Source: Pedobacter hiemivivus (GTDB lineage: Bacteria > Bacteroidota > Bacteroidia > Sphingobacteriales > Sphingobacteriaceae). From it: DNA of 64,000 nucleotides. Both the position numbers and the translations under genes were made by a program. Within the stretch, counting starts at the first letter, position 1, and every line of letters begins with the position of its first letter. Shown here piece after piece: positions 51,085 through 60,796 of the stretch. The notes beneath the pieces were generated by a model, which did no database searches, was not told the origin of the DNA, and saw only the letters and a program-made list of their open reading frames with translations. The stretch is from the NCBI RefSeq assembly GCF_004331685.1, contig NZ_SJSM01000004.1, positions 62,001 to 126,000 on the forward strand, written 5' to 3'.

Positions 51085-52095
51085 TTACTTAATCACTTCT
51101 GCTAATTTCTTTTCGAGCGCCTCTCCCCTTAAATTTTTCGCAATGATTTTACCTTGCGGATCGATTAAAAAGTTTGAAGGAATTGCTTTAATAGCGTATA
51201 AGTTCCCCGCCCCCTTAGGATCGTCATTGTTTGAATCCACCACTTGAATCCACGGCATACCATCATCCTTGATTGCTTTAAGCCATTTATCCCGATCTTT
51301 CTCCTGATCCACAGAAACGCCTAATACTGTAAAGTTTTTATCTTTAAAAGCGTTATAAGCTTTCAATACCTTAGGGTTTTCAGCCCGACAAGGCCCACAC
51401 CATGATGCCCAAAAATCCACAAGCACGTATTGACCACGGAAATCAGACAATTTAACGGGTTTGTTTTCGGTATTCATTTGTGTGAATTCTGGAGCGATCT
51501 TGCCAACGGCTGTAGACTTACTCGCTTCAATTGAAGCGGCAAAAGCTTTACCTGCTTTGGAGTTGCGGTTTTTGGCCGATAAACCACTAAACAAAGACTC
51601 TACCTTGGTTACATCAAAATACGAACCTGCTATTTTTTGCAATGCTTCAAAACAAAAATAAGAATCATGATTCTGTTTAATAAAATTGCTCAACGCATCT
51701 TCAGATTTGCCTAGCGCCTTATACTTTTCATATTCCGCATTAATCGATGCACCACTAATCAACGCTGTTTTGATAGAATCAACAGCATCAATAATGATTA
51801 GGCCTTTGTCCAAATAAAGCGACCTTGCGTCTGTTTGTCCCTTAACTTTCGGTCCATTACTATTAAAAACCATATAAACCTGCTGCGGTCCTTCCAATGG
51901 GCCTTTAAACTCAAACGCACCATTTTTAACTTCCGCACTGTCTCTTACGGTTTTTCCGCCTTTGTAATAATTGATATATACTTTACCATTTTTACCGGCA
52001 GCTGCAAATTTACCTTTTACCTGATAGGTGTTATTTTGCGCCCATCCCAATAAAGGGATTAGGATAAGCGCAGTTGTTACTAGTCTTTTCATCAA
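51085..52095 (-). CDS. TlpA-like disulfide reductase with DUF4369 domain
   Basis: 336 residues with a signal peptide. The DUF4369 domain (about 22-110) is followed by a thioredoxin fold with the motif WASWCGPCRAENP. It lies 13 bp downstream of the SusD gene on the same strand, a common arrangement in Pedobacter nutrient-uptake loci. Confidence 0.92.
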   Translation of the reverse strand: MMKRLVTTALILIPLLGWAQNNTYQVKGKFAAAGKNGKVYINYYKGGKTVRDSAEVKNGAFEFKGPLEGPQQVYMVFNSNGPKVKGQTDARSLYLDKGLIIIDAVDSIKTALISGASINAEYEKYKALGKSEDALSNFIKQNHDSYFCFEALQKIAGSYFDVTKVESLFSGLSAKNRNSKAGKAFAASIEASKSTAVGKIAPEFTQMNTENKPVKLSDFRGQYVLVDFWASWCGPCRAENPKVLKAYNAFKDKNFTVLGVSVDQEKDRDKWLKAIKDDGMPWIQVVDSNNDDPKGAGNLYAIKAIPSNFLIDPQGKIIAKNLRGEALEKKLAEVIK

Positions 52096-52108
52096 TAATC
52101 GAATATGG

Positions 52109-53473
52109 TTAGTTTCTCTGATTTGGGGTTAATTCTGGGTTCAAATTTGTCAGCTTTGGCGCAATTGGAAACAAATAGCGATAATCGTTAGGCTTCAATT
52201 CAAAATTCTCTCCCTTATAACTGTGCGTAAGTGTTTTTTCAAAACGAGGCTCCTTATTTAATCTTTTCAGATCAAACAAACGAAGTCCTCTGAAGCACAA
52301 CTCTCTCCTCCTTTCGGCCAAAACCTTTACCAATGCATCATCTGCAGAAGAAGCCGTTAAATCAACATAACTGGCTTTAAGAACACGTTTTTTACGTAAT
52401 AGGTTAACATCCTGTATTGCTCCACCTGCATTGTTAGCCCTGGCTTCGCACTCAGCACGGATAAGGTACATTTCTGCAACCGTTGGTCCAACTGTCCTGG
52501 TATCGAAGGCAAGAAATTCACCATTATAGTAAACATAGCCAACAAAAGGATCCTGCGTAGAAGTAAATAGGATCTGGAAACGAAGGTCGCCGACTGAACT
52601 TCCGAATACATTTTGCAAATCATGACTCATCGAAAACCATGAATATGAATTGTTTACATTTTTCATCAACAAGGTTTCAGGATTATTCCTGTGCAGCGGA
52701 AAAGTGCTGGCTGGAGCTGCAGCAAAATCATTATAGTCTGCCAAAGCACCTTTAAGTTCGATTGTTTTTGATGCATATTGTAGTGCATCGGCATATTTAC
52801 CGATCTGAAGACTAGCTCGTGCAAGCAAAGAATAAGCAGCAGGAAGCGATGGCTCAAAAGCACTGGTACTGGTTACCGATAGCAAGGTTACCGCCTTGTT
52901 TAAGTCAATAAATACCTGATCATACACCGCTTGTACGCTTGCCCGAACCAACTGGGCACTCGTTGTTGGCTCCAGTAACAATGGTACTCCAGGATCAGTG
53001 CTTGCTGTTGCGGCAACATATTGAGTCGCATAAATATTTACCAGCGAAAAGTAAGCAAAAGCCCGGTGAACCATGGCTTCACCCATCAACTGATTCCGAT
53101 CTTTTTCTGAGCCACCTGTAGCTGTTTTCATGCCCTCTAAAACAATGTTGGACAGATAAATCTGTTTATACAAATTACTCCATTGCGAATCATTGTCTGT
53201 ACTTACATAAACGTTATTCTGCCAGGTATGCAGTTTATAGCTGGAATTCCCCAGATAACTAAGTCCCTGAGCTTCGTAGAATTCGACATTATCTGTAACA
53301 AACTCATCTTGTCCATATGAGGATGCCATGTTACTTGTACTGTTCAGGATCAACCTGAAATCTTTGTAAGTTGAAGGGATCACTTTCCCTTTTGGTTTGA
53401 TATCTAGGTAATCTTTTTTGCAACCGGAAACTATGGCTACAAAGCATAAAAGATATAAATAAGTTTGTCTCAT
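52109..53473 (-). CDS. SusD/RagB family surface lipoprotein
   Basis: 454 residues. Lipobox VSGC (Cys about 18); SusD-like elements include DIKPKGKVIPSTYKDFRLIL, YFSLVNIYATQY, LLARASLQIGKYADALQYASKTIEL and the RRRELCFRGLRLFDLKRL C-terminus. It acts with SusC to capture ligand at the outer membrane. Separated by 16 bp from the SusC gene. Confidence 0.94.
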   Translation of the reverse strand: MRQTYLYLLCFVAIVSGCKKDYLDIKPKGKVIPSTYKDFRLILNSTSNMASSYGQDEFVTDNVEFYEAQGLSYLGNSSYKLHTWQNNVYVSTDNDSQWSNLYKQIYLSNIVLEGMKTATGGSEKDRNQLMGEAMVHRAFAYFSLVNIYATQYVAATASTDPGVPLLLEPTTSAQLVRASVQAVYDQVFIDLNKAVTLLSVTSTSAFEPSLPAAYSLLARASLQIGKYADALQYASKTIELKGALADYNDFAAAPASTFPLHRNNPETLLMKNVNNSYSWFSMSHDLQNVFGSSVGDLRFQILFTSTQDPFVGYVYYNGEFLAFDTRTVGPTVAEMYLIRAECEARANNAGGAIQDVNLLRKKRVLKASYVDLTASSADDALVKVLAERRRELCFRGLRLFDLKRLNKEPRFEKTLTHSYKGENFELKPNDYRYLFPIAPKLTNLNPELTPNQRN

Positions 53474-53489
53474 AATTCAAGATTTAAAA

Positions 53490-56400
53490 TTAAAAGGAAG
53501 CCCTAAGTCCAAGCGCAAAGGATGCTGGAGTTGGAAGAATGGTGTAGTAAGCTGAAGGCACAAAATCAGGATCAATTCCTTCCTTATTTTTAGCCCAGAT
53601 CAATCCCAGATTACGAACGTAAGCCATCACAGATAATTGACGCATGTGCAATTGCTTTACGATGGATGGTGCGAGGCTATAAGATAGAGAAATCTCTCTA
53701 AATCGAATATGGGACCCACTCTCGATCAGCTGATTAGATGAGGTATACCAGTTTGCACTGTAATTGACACCATTGCTTGGCATGACAGGCACATTTGTTT
53801 TCGCCTCATCACCAGGCTGTCTCCAGCGCTGACCAACATCACTATGTATAGTTTTTTGCGTAAAGTAGCTAAAGTAATCCACTGAAGGTCGACGGAATAC
53901 ATAGCCCAGTTTATACGTGATCAGGAAAGATAAATCAAACTGTTTATAACGAAAAGTATTGGTAAAGCCTCCAAAATACTTGGGAACAGTCGTTCCACTA
54001 TAGGTTAACGTAGAAAGATCATTAGATATATCATTTTCGACAAACATTTGTTTTCCATCTCCCGTTAATACCGTTGGTCTTCCTTTATTATCCAAGCCAC
54101 CCCAATTGGTACTATAGATCCCATCAATAGACTTCCCTACAATCGGGTTATTTCCGGCGGGACCACTGTTTAGATAATAACTTACATTATCGCGTTGAAG
54201 ATTAGAAGACACTACTTTATTCTCATTATAGCCAAAATTCAATTGGGATTTCCATTGAAAATCACCATTTCTTAGCACATCGGCCGTAAGATTAAGATCT
54301 ACTCCATGATTGTCCAGTCTTCCAGTGTTTACTTTAAGTGTGGTAAAGCCATAAGTCGGATTGAATTCGGCTGGACCTAGCAAGTCGTAACTTTTTTTCT
54401 TATAAACATCAACGCTAAGCGCTAATCTGTCCTTCCAAAGGGATACGTCTACACCAATGTTAAAAGTTTTTGTTTTCTCCCAGCGAAGTAATGGATTGGC
54501 AGGATTCGAAATCGAAGCATAATTTAATCCATTGTAAAAATCTGGAGATGAAGAAACAGTTGCTATAAGGAAGGGACTGGTTGTTTTATCGACATTTCCA
54601 TTCACCCCATAGGTCACGCGTAGGTTCAGGCGATCCACAAAAGGCAGCTGAAGAAAATCCTCTTGTCCCAGTTTCCACATCCCACCTAATGACCACAGTG
54701 GTGTTGCCCGGTATTCTTCGCTAGCCCCAAAAAGGTTGGAATCGTCTAACCTCGCACTTCCAGAAATAACATATTTTTCTTTAAACGTATAGTTCGCATT
54801 GGTATACCAGGATAAAAAGCGATCTCTCACATCCGTAAGTGTATTCGGTAAAGATGGTGTGGTTTTACTACCCGTAACTGCCATGCTGTATTGGGTTGCA
54901 TAATTTACAGGAAGGGAACTCAACGTCTGGTCGTCATAACCGTACAACCTATTGGTAGCACCAGCTGTCCACACCTGTCTCATTTCTATACCAGCTACCG
55001 CATCCACACGATGGTCACTGCCAAACTTTTTATTCAGAACCAACTGTCCACGTACGTTATATTGTTCCATATCAATATTGCCCTGATCTAGAATTCCACC
55101 TACAGGCAATCCGTAAACTAACTTTGCAGGATTACTTCCCGCAAGTATAGAAGTCGCAGTGTTAATGGTATTTCTCGTAGTATAGGAATCTGGACTATAA
55201 TAATTTCGACTGCGTTGAAAAGAGCGCTCATACAATCCACTTGCCTGGGCACTTAAGCCCTCTATAATTTTATACTGTAAACTTCCATTAACCCTAAATT
55301 GGCTATATCTGACAGTGTTGTCTGCATCAGAAAGCGCAGATAAATAATTATATCTCCAAGGAAAATAACCTTGTTTTTCTAAAACATCAAGCCCCGCTGC
55401 ATTAAATGCACGTGCGTATTGTACTGGTTTTCCATCATCGCCAACAATTCTATCGTAAGGAAGAATAGTACTTATTCCAGGCTGAAGAGGCGTTAAGCCA
55501 AGACCGTTATTTTTGCTATTGTTCATGATGAGCATTAGCCCAGCTGAAGCAGCTAACCTTTTAGAAAGCTGGAAATCATTTTTAGAATTTAAAGTGAAGC
55601 GCTCAGTCTGATCACCTTTAGAAACCGGTAATTCCTTACTATAGGAACCTGAAACAAAGTACCTCGCGGATTCATTTCCACCAGAGGCAGACAAATTGTA
55701 TTGTTGTATCTGTTGTTTTTGCAATAGGTATTTTGAGTATTGCGTTTTATAATCATAGCCACTCAATTGCTGTACCAGCGCATCTCGTTCTGTAGCACTG
55801 ATCTCCCCTCTTTTAAAGCGGAAAAAGATATCTGCACCTGATGATATCGCAGGTAAATTTTTACCTTTTGGATCAGGAATAAGCAATTTGTTTACGCCTT
55901 CCGCTTCGAAATCAAGGTAATCAGCCGAACTGGCAACCGGCCTATAGCCTAAATCTGGTTTTCCGCCTATGGTAAAATTGGTAGAGAAACTGATTTGGGC
56001 TTGGTTCGCTTTACCTTTCTTTGTTTGAATGACAACAACGCCATTAGAAGCTCTCACTCCCCATATCGAAGCTGCAGCTGCGTCCTTCAGAAAATCGACC
56101 GTAGCTATATCGTCAGGATTGAGTAAAGCTAAATCTGACTCAAAAGCGAAACCATCTACAACAATTAAAGGATCTTGTGTTGCGCTGATTGTACTACGTC
56201 CACGAATACTCAGCAACGAGTTTTTAGTAGGACGCCCGCTCGAATTAGGAAGATTACTTGTGAGGAGTAAGCCACTAGCCATGCCTTCCAGTTTATCAAC
56301 CAGATTTAGCGTTAGTTTTCGCTCCATATCCTCCTGTTTGATTTGTGAAAAGGAACCAGTTGCTCTGTCTTTTGCAATGGTTTGATATCCCGTAGAAACC

Positions 56401-57089
56401 ACAACCTGCTCTAAAAGTTGCGGATCTTCTTCCATCCGGATGGTAAAGCTTACAAAATTAGCTAAAGCAATTTCCTGAGTTTTAAAACCTAGAAAACGTA
56501 CTATGAGAGTTTCAGCACCACCTGGAACATTTAAAGTAAACTTACCCTGTGCGTCAGTTTGAGTAGCTACTTTAGTGCCTTTCACTAACACAACTACACC
56601 TGGGATGGCTGATCCATTTTTTTTATCCAGAACAGTCCCTTGTATCTTTCGATCTGGCGCAACAATTACACCCGAGCGTTCCTTGATCACTATAGTCTTG
56701 TTCTGTATCTCATAAGTAAATGGTTGGTTAAGGAAACACTTTTCCAATACATCAGCTAAGGATGCATTTCTGGCAAAGATATCTACCTTTCTCGCGAGTT
56801 TAATTTGTGGTGTGGCGTAAACAAAATCATAACCACTTTGCTTCCTGATCTCTTTAAACACCTGGGTTAAAGAGATGTTGTTTTGTGTGAGGTTAATTTT
56901 CTGCGCAAAACCGCCTGCACTTACCTGAAGTAAGGACGCGGTTAACAGAATTACGGTTAGGTTGATTCGCATAATCAGTTTTCTTTTATCTGTATTATGA
57001 ATCAGCCAAGAAACCGAATCCATAATACGCAAAATTGGTTGTGCCACGCGGGCTATATGCCTGCGTTTAAATAGCGCATAAAATTTCAT
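53490..57089 (-). CDS. SusC/RagA TonB-dependent outer-membrane transporter with STN domain
   Basis: 1199 residues. Signal region, then a secretin/TonB N-terminal STN domain (about 65-140, NISLTQVFKEIRKQSGYDFVYATPQI), a carboxypeptidase-like domain (about 148-230), a plug (VVSTGYQTIAKDRATGSFSQIKQEDMERKLTL) and a 22-strand barrel ending in LRASF. The STN domain points to signalling through FecR and the ECF sigma factor. An ATG at 56972 (MRINLTVILLTASLLQ) also begins a signal peptide; the long N-terminus is common in this family, so I keep 57089. The ligand is unknown. Confidence 0.93.
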   Translation of the reverse strand: MKFYALFKRRHIARVAQPILRIMDSVSWLIHNTDKRKLIMRINLTVILLTASLLQVSAGGFAQKINLTQNNISLTQVFKEIRKQSGYDFVYATPQIKLARKVDIFARNASLADVLEKCFLNQPFTYEIQNKTIVIKERSGVIVAPDRKIQGTVLDKKNGSAIPGVVVLVKGTKVATQTDAQGKFTLNVPGGAETLIVRFLGFKTQEIALANFVSFTIRMEEDPQLLEQVVVSTGYQTIAKDRATGSFSQIKQEDMERKLTLNLVDKLEGMASGLLLTSNLPNSSGRPTKNSLLSIRGRSTISATQDPLIVVDGFAFESDLALLNPDDIATVDFLKDAAAASIWGVRASNGVVVIQTKKGKANQAQISFSTNFTIGGKPDLGYRPVASSADYLDFEAEGVNKLLIPDPKGKNLPAISSGADIFFRFKRGEISATERDALVQQLSGYDYKTQYSKYLLQKQQIQQYNLSASGGNESARYFVSGSYSKELPVSKGDQTERFTLNSKNDFQLSKRLAASAGLMLIMNNSKNNGLGLTPLQPGISTILPYDRIVGDDGKPVQYARAFNAAGLDVLEKQGYFPWRYNYLSALSDADNTVRYSQFRVNGSLQYKIIEGLSAQASGLYERSFQRSRNYYSPDSYTTRNTINTATSILAGSNPAKLVYGLPVGGILDQGNIDMEQYNVRGQLVLNKKFGSDHRVDAVAGIEMRQVWTAGATNRLYGYDDQTLSSLPVNYATQYSMAVTGSKTTPSLPNTLTDVRDRFLSWYTNANYTFKEKYVISGSARLDDSNLFGASEEYRATPLWSLGGMWKLGQEDFLQLPFVDRLNLRVTYGVNGNVDKTTSPFLIATVSSSPDFYNGLNYASISNPANPLLRWEKTKTFNIGVDVSLWKDRLALSVDVYKKKSYDLLGPAEFNPTYGFTTLKVNTGRLDNHGVDLNLTADVLRNGDFQWKSQLNFGYNENKVVSSNLQRDNVSYYLNSGPAGNNPIVGKSIDGIYSTNWGGLDNKGRPTVLTGDGKQMFVENDISNDLSTLTYSGTTVPKYFGGFTNTFRYKQFDLSFLITYKLGYVFRRPSVDYFSYFTQKTIHSDVGQRWRQPGDEAKTNVPVMPSNGVNYSANWYTSSNQLIESGSHIRFREISLSYSLAPSIVKQLHMRQLSVMAYVRNLGLIWAKNKEGIDPDFVPSAYYTILPTPASFALGLRASF

Positions 57090-57191
57090 ACATTTGAATT
57101 TTAGGCCCCTGATTAAGATTAGGGGTTTAGGTTTGGTTTTAGTTAATTATCGTGTGCGAAACATGGTTATTGAATAAATCAGACTGTATAG

Positions 57192-57224
57192 CCAGGGGTG
57201 GTTCCAAGCACTCCTGGTTTTTTT
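57192..57224 (+). terminator. Plus-strand terminator inside the SusC leader
   Basis: CCAGGGGTG / CACTCCTGG with a T-run (218-224 in 57200s) on the plus strand, though no plus-strand gene precedes it. On the minus strand it is preceded by an A-run and would not terminate. Confidence 0.55.
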
Positions 57225-57267
57225 GTACTGAATTACTGATAGGTGCAAAACCTACACAAAAGTAGAG

Positions 57268-58473
57268 TTATGGCATAACAGTAACCCTCCTTCCTTCAAT
57301 CTTAAAGTGAATTGTTTTGGTTGTTTCTAATACTTTTAGTACTTCTGACAGTTTTTTACTCCTGGAGATTTCACCACCAAAATTAATATTCGGAATATTG
57401 CCACTATATACCACATCTATATCGTACCAACGTGCCAGCTTCCGCATAATGCTTTCAATATTTTCATCATTAAAGTAAAAATTACCATTTTTCCAGTCGA
57501 TGGCTTGTGTAACATCTACATCCATCACTTTTAGCGTACTTTCTAAAATGGCTTGCTGACCGGGCTTAAGGGTAACATTCCCCTGTAATGAGGTTGATAC
57601 CTTAACTGCGCCCTCTAACAAAGTTGTTTTAGTAGCCTCCTCATTTTGATAACTATTGATGTTGAAATGTGTTCCCAGTACAGTTACCTCTTGTGCTTTT
57701 CCGGCTCCATTTGTACTTACAACAAAGGGTTGATTGGGATTTTTAGCCACCTCAAAGTAAGCTTCACCAGTTAACACGACCTTGCGTTTATCTTTTACAA
57801 AAGCGGTAGGGTATTTTAAGGTAGAGCTCGCATTTAGCCAAACCGTAGTCCCATCAGGTAGATTGATCTGATATTGTCCACCTGCAGGAGTGCTGATGGT
57901 ATTGTAGGCAATCTCAGTAGCGGCTCTATTTTCTTTGCTGATTTCATAAACCAATTGCCCGTCTTTGGTTTTAGTCACAATAATTCCTGCCTGTTTAGCG
58001 AGCTCCCCATTTCCAGCATCGGTCAGGGATATTTTAGATCCGTCGGCAAGGGTTAATATTGCTTTGTTTCCTCCAGGATTAACATCGGCCCCTTGATGTT
58101 GCGTCGTTAAGCCACTTTGCGTTGGTTGACCATGATCAAAGTTGTAAAAATATAGTGCAACAGAAAAAACAACAAGAATGGCAGCAGCAATGCTATACTT
58201 AAAGTAATTTCTGATCGGGCGTAATATGGTATTTTGCTGGCTTACCTGGATTAGATTAGGTTTTAATTGATCATAGATCTGCAACATACGAAGATCCAGT
58301 TCAGTTTCATCAACTTCTTCTTTGGTATCCTTTTCCAATTCTATAGCTATAGCTCCTCTTAATTCAGCCTCACTATTTAGCTCAGTAAAATGTTGCATCA
58401 ACAATTTAATCTCGACGGTGGTACAGCCATCATTCATGTATTTACTAAAAAGTGTGCTTATATCATTCATCAT
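57268..58473 (-). CDS. FecR family anti-sigma factor
   Basis: 401 residues. A membrane helix near 92-110 (YSIAAAILVVFSVALYF) follows a cytosolic sigma-binding region. The periplasmic FecR domain (KTTLLEGAVKVSTSLQGNVTLKPGQQAILE) and DUF4974 end (WYDIDVVYSGNIPNINFGGEISR) follow. It connects the STN domain of SusC with the ECF sigma factor encoded divergently upstream. Confidence 0.93.
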   Translation of the reverse strand: MMNDISTLFSKYMNDGCTTVEIKLLMQHFTELNSEAELRGAIAIELEKDTKEEVDETELDLRMLQIYDQLKPNLIQVSQQNTILRPIRNYFKYSIAAAILVVFSVALYFYNFDHGQPTQSGLTTQHQGADVNPGGNKAILTLADGSKISLTDAGNGELAKQAGIIVTKTKDGQLVYEISKENRAATEIAYNTISTPAGGQYQINLPDGTTVWLNASSTLKYPTAFVKDKRKVVLTGEAYFEVAKNPNQPFVVSTNGAGKAQEVTVLGTHFNINSYQNEEATKTTLLEGAVKVSTSLQGNVTLKPGQQAILESTLKVMDVDVTQAIDWKNGNFYFNDENIESIMRKLARWYDIDVVYSGNIPNINFGGEISRSKKLSEVLKVLETTKTIHFKIEGRRVTVMP

Positions 58474-58643
58474 ATTTTACAAAGCTTTGAGTATGCCCCT
58501 ATATTAACCAATACGGAGCTAAGGGAAAATACATTGATGCAGTTACCTAATTTTTTACAATTATTTAATAAACGGGTAACAATCAGCAGAATAATTTCAC
58601 TTGGGTTGTAGCTTTCATAAAACCTATTGAATACTAAAAAATA

Positions 58644-59285
58644 TTGTATATCATTGAAAAAGAATCAAACAAGCCACAACCATTGAAGATTTTTGTAGAA
58701 GAGGATGAACTGCAGCATTTGCTATTGCAATTAAAGCAGGGCTACGAGCCGGCATTTAATACGCTATATCTAGCTTATAGTAAAGCACTTTACAAGAAAA
58801 TCAATGGAATTGTGAAAGATGAATCTATTGCTGATGAGCTGCTGCAGGATTTGTTTTTGAAAGTGTGGGAAAAAAGGCAGGATATTAAATTGGATCAGTC
58901 ATTTACTGCTTTTCTATATACCGTTGCCAATAATCTTGTTTTTGACTACTTCCGTAAAGTTTCTAAAGATAAACGCTTGCATGAGCGCCTGCTGATCAAT
59001 GCCGTGGATTATTACCTACATACTGAAGAAAACCTAATAGGTAAAGAAACCTGGGGTATTGTGGAGGAAGCGATTGACAAGCTTTCTGATCAACGCCGTA
59101 AAGTGTTTAAACTTTGCAAGATGGAGGGCAAATCTTATCAGGAAGCAGCTGCAATCTTAGGGATTACCGTGGCCACAGTAAACAGTCATATGGTAAATTC
59201 TATGCGTTTTATTAAAGAATATTTACACAAAAATCAGGAAATTGGTGTTATCCTAATTGTAGCAGCAATTTTTGGACGCAGCTAA
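58644..59285 (+). CDS. ECF-type RNA polymerase sigma-70 factor
   Basis: 213 residues. Region 2 (EPAFNTLYLAYSKALYKKI, ELLQDLFLKVWEKRQDI, VANNLVFDYFRK) and region 4 (RRKVFKLCKMEGKSYQEAAAILGITVATVNSHM) are clear. No ATG precedes region 2; the frame starts with TTG at 58644 (TTG TAT ATC) or TTG at 58683. It is divergent from FecR, which is less usual than sigma and FecR in one operon. Confidence 0.9.
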   Translation: MYIIEKESNKPQPLKIFVEEDELQHLLLQLKQGYEPAFNTLYLAYSKALYKKINGIVKDESIADELLQDLFLKVWEKRQDIKLDQSFTAFLYTVANNLVFDYFRKVSKDKRLHERLLINAVDYYLHTEENLIGKETWGIVEEAIDKLSDQRRKVFKLCKMEGKSYQEAAAILGITVATVNSHMVNSMRFIKEYLHKNQEIGVILIVAAIFGRS

Positions 59286-59303
59286 TTAATTTGACATTCT
59301 ACC

Positions 59304-60677
59304 ATGAGTATACAATCTATCAATCCTACAAACGGATCGGTTATCAAATCCTATAATGAAGATACGGACACCGCAGTTATTCATAAAATCGAACAAACGC
59401 ATAACGCCTGGTTAAAATGGTCTGAAATCAGTTTTCAGGAGCGATTAACCTGCTTAAATAGGCTTGCCGATCAATTGTATAAAGAAAGGGCCAACCTAGC
59501 CAATTTGATGGCTATGGAAATGGGTAAACCTATAAAGGACGGTGCCGCCGAAATTGACAAGTGTGCCGGTGTATGCAAGTATTACGCGGAACATGGGGTA
59601 AACTTTTTGAAAGATCAGTTGATTGCTACAGAGGCTTCAAAGAGCTATGTCAGCTTCCAGCCCATTGGTGTTGTACTGGCCATTATGCCTTGGAACTTTC
59701 CGTTCTGGCAGGTCTTTAGATTCCTTGCTCCTGCTTTAATGGCCGGTAATTGCGGATTGCTTAAACATGCATCCAATGTTCCTGGCTGTGCATTGGCTAT
59801 TGAACAATTAGTTAAGGATGCTGGTTTTCCAGACCATGTGTTTCAAACACTTATGATTGGCAGTAAAGGTGTAAGTCAGGTGATAGCTCATCCATATGTA
59901 AAAGCGGTTACGCTGACCGGCAGTACCGAAGCCGGGATGAAGGTTGCCGCACAAGCAGGTTCAGTTTTGAAGAAAACAGTGCTTGAACTTGGTGGCAGCG
60001 ACGCCTATATTGTTTTAGCTGATGCTGATCTGGAAGAGGCAACAACAATATGTGCAAACAGCAGACTGATTAACAATGGACAAAGCTGTATTTCTGCGAA
60101 AAGGTTTATCCTGGTAAAGGAAATTGAAAAGGAATTTACCAGGCTTTTTATGGAAAAGATCAAGCAAAGGAAATTGGGCGACCCCTTGGATACCGAGCAT
60201 GATCTGGGACCTATGGCCAGGGCGGATTTGCGCGATGAGCTCCATCAGCAAGTAATAAAGAACATAGAAATGGGCGCTAAATGCATATTGGGTGGTCAGA
60301 TTCCTGTATTTAAAGGCAATCATGCTTTTTATCTACCAACTATATTAACAGGAATAAAAAAGGGGATGCCGGCTTATAGTGAGGAAATGTTTGGCCCGGT
60401 TGCGGCTATTTTAACAGCTCAGGATACGGATGACGCCATAGCATTGGCAAATGATACACAATTTGGATTAGGTGCTGCTGTGTTTACCAAAGATGGATCG
60501 GTTGGAGAAGAAATTGCCAGAACCAAATTGCAGGCAGGGTCATGTTTTGTAAACTCACTGGTCAAATCAGATCCTCGGTTACCTTTTGGAGGTATCAATC
60601 AATCAGGGTATGGTCGGGAGTTGGGCTCGTTTGGTATCCATGAATTCGTGAATATTAAAACGGTTTATATTAAATAA
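59304..60677 (+). CDS. NAD(P)-dependent aldehyde dehydrogenase, succinate-semialdehyde type
   Basis: 457 residues. ALDH motifs: MPWNFPFWQV, VLELGGSDAYIVLADADLEEA with the catalytic Glu, and NNGQSCISAKRF with the catalytic Cys. Length and PFGGINQSGYGRELGSFGIHEFVN match the Sad/GabD2 type that oxidises succinate semialdehyde. Placed 18 bp after the sigma gene. Confidence 0.92.
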   Translation: MSIQSINPTNGSVIKSYNEDTDTAVIHKIEQTHNAWLKWSEISFQERLTCLNRLADQLYKERANLANLMAMEMGKPIKDGAAEIDKCAGVCKYYAEHGVNFLKDQLIATEASKSYVSFQPIGVVLAIMPWNFPFWQVFRFLAPALMAGNCGLLKHASNVPGCALAIEQLVKDAGFPDHVFQTLMIGSKGVSQVIAHPYVKAVTLTGSTEAGMKVAAQAGSVLKKTVLELGGSDAYIVLADADLEEATTICANSRLINNGQSCISAKRFILVKEIEKEFTRLFMEKIKQRKLGDPLDTEHDLGPMARADLRDELHQQVIKNIEMGAKCILGGQIPVFKGNHAFYLPTILTGIKKGMPAYSEEMFGPVAAILTAQDTDDAIALANDTQFGLGAAVFTKDGSVGEEIARTKLQAGSCFVNSLVKSDPRLPFGGINQSGYGRELGSFGIHEFVNIKTVYIK

Positions 60678-60695
60678 CCATCTTATATGCGAAAG

Positions 60696-60786
60696 GTCGT
60701 CATTTACGGTCGTCATGCTGGTAATTTATTTCAGCATCTCGCAGTTGCTAAACCACCCGTCTATTGAGAGATCCTGCCGCAAACCT
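60696..60786. repeat. REP-like palindromic element
   Basis: ATGCTG (60715-60720) and CAGCAT (60732-60737) make a small palindrome preceded by CGTC, with GAGAGATCCTG further on. It sits at the point where the pseudouridine-synthase-like gene is truncated and looks like a dispersed intergenic repeat. Confidence 0.45.
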
Positions 60787-60796
60787 TATGTTACCC

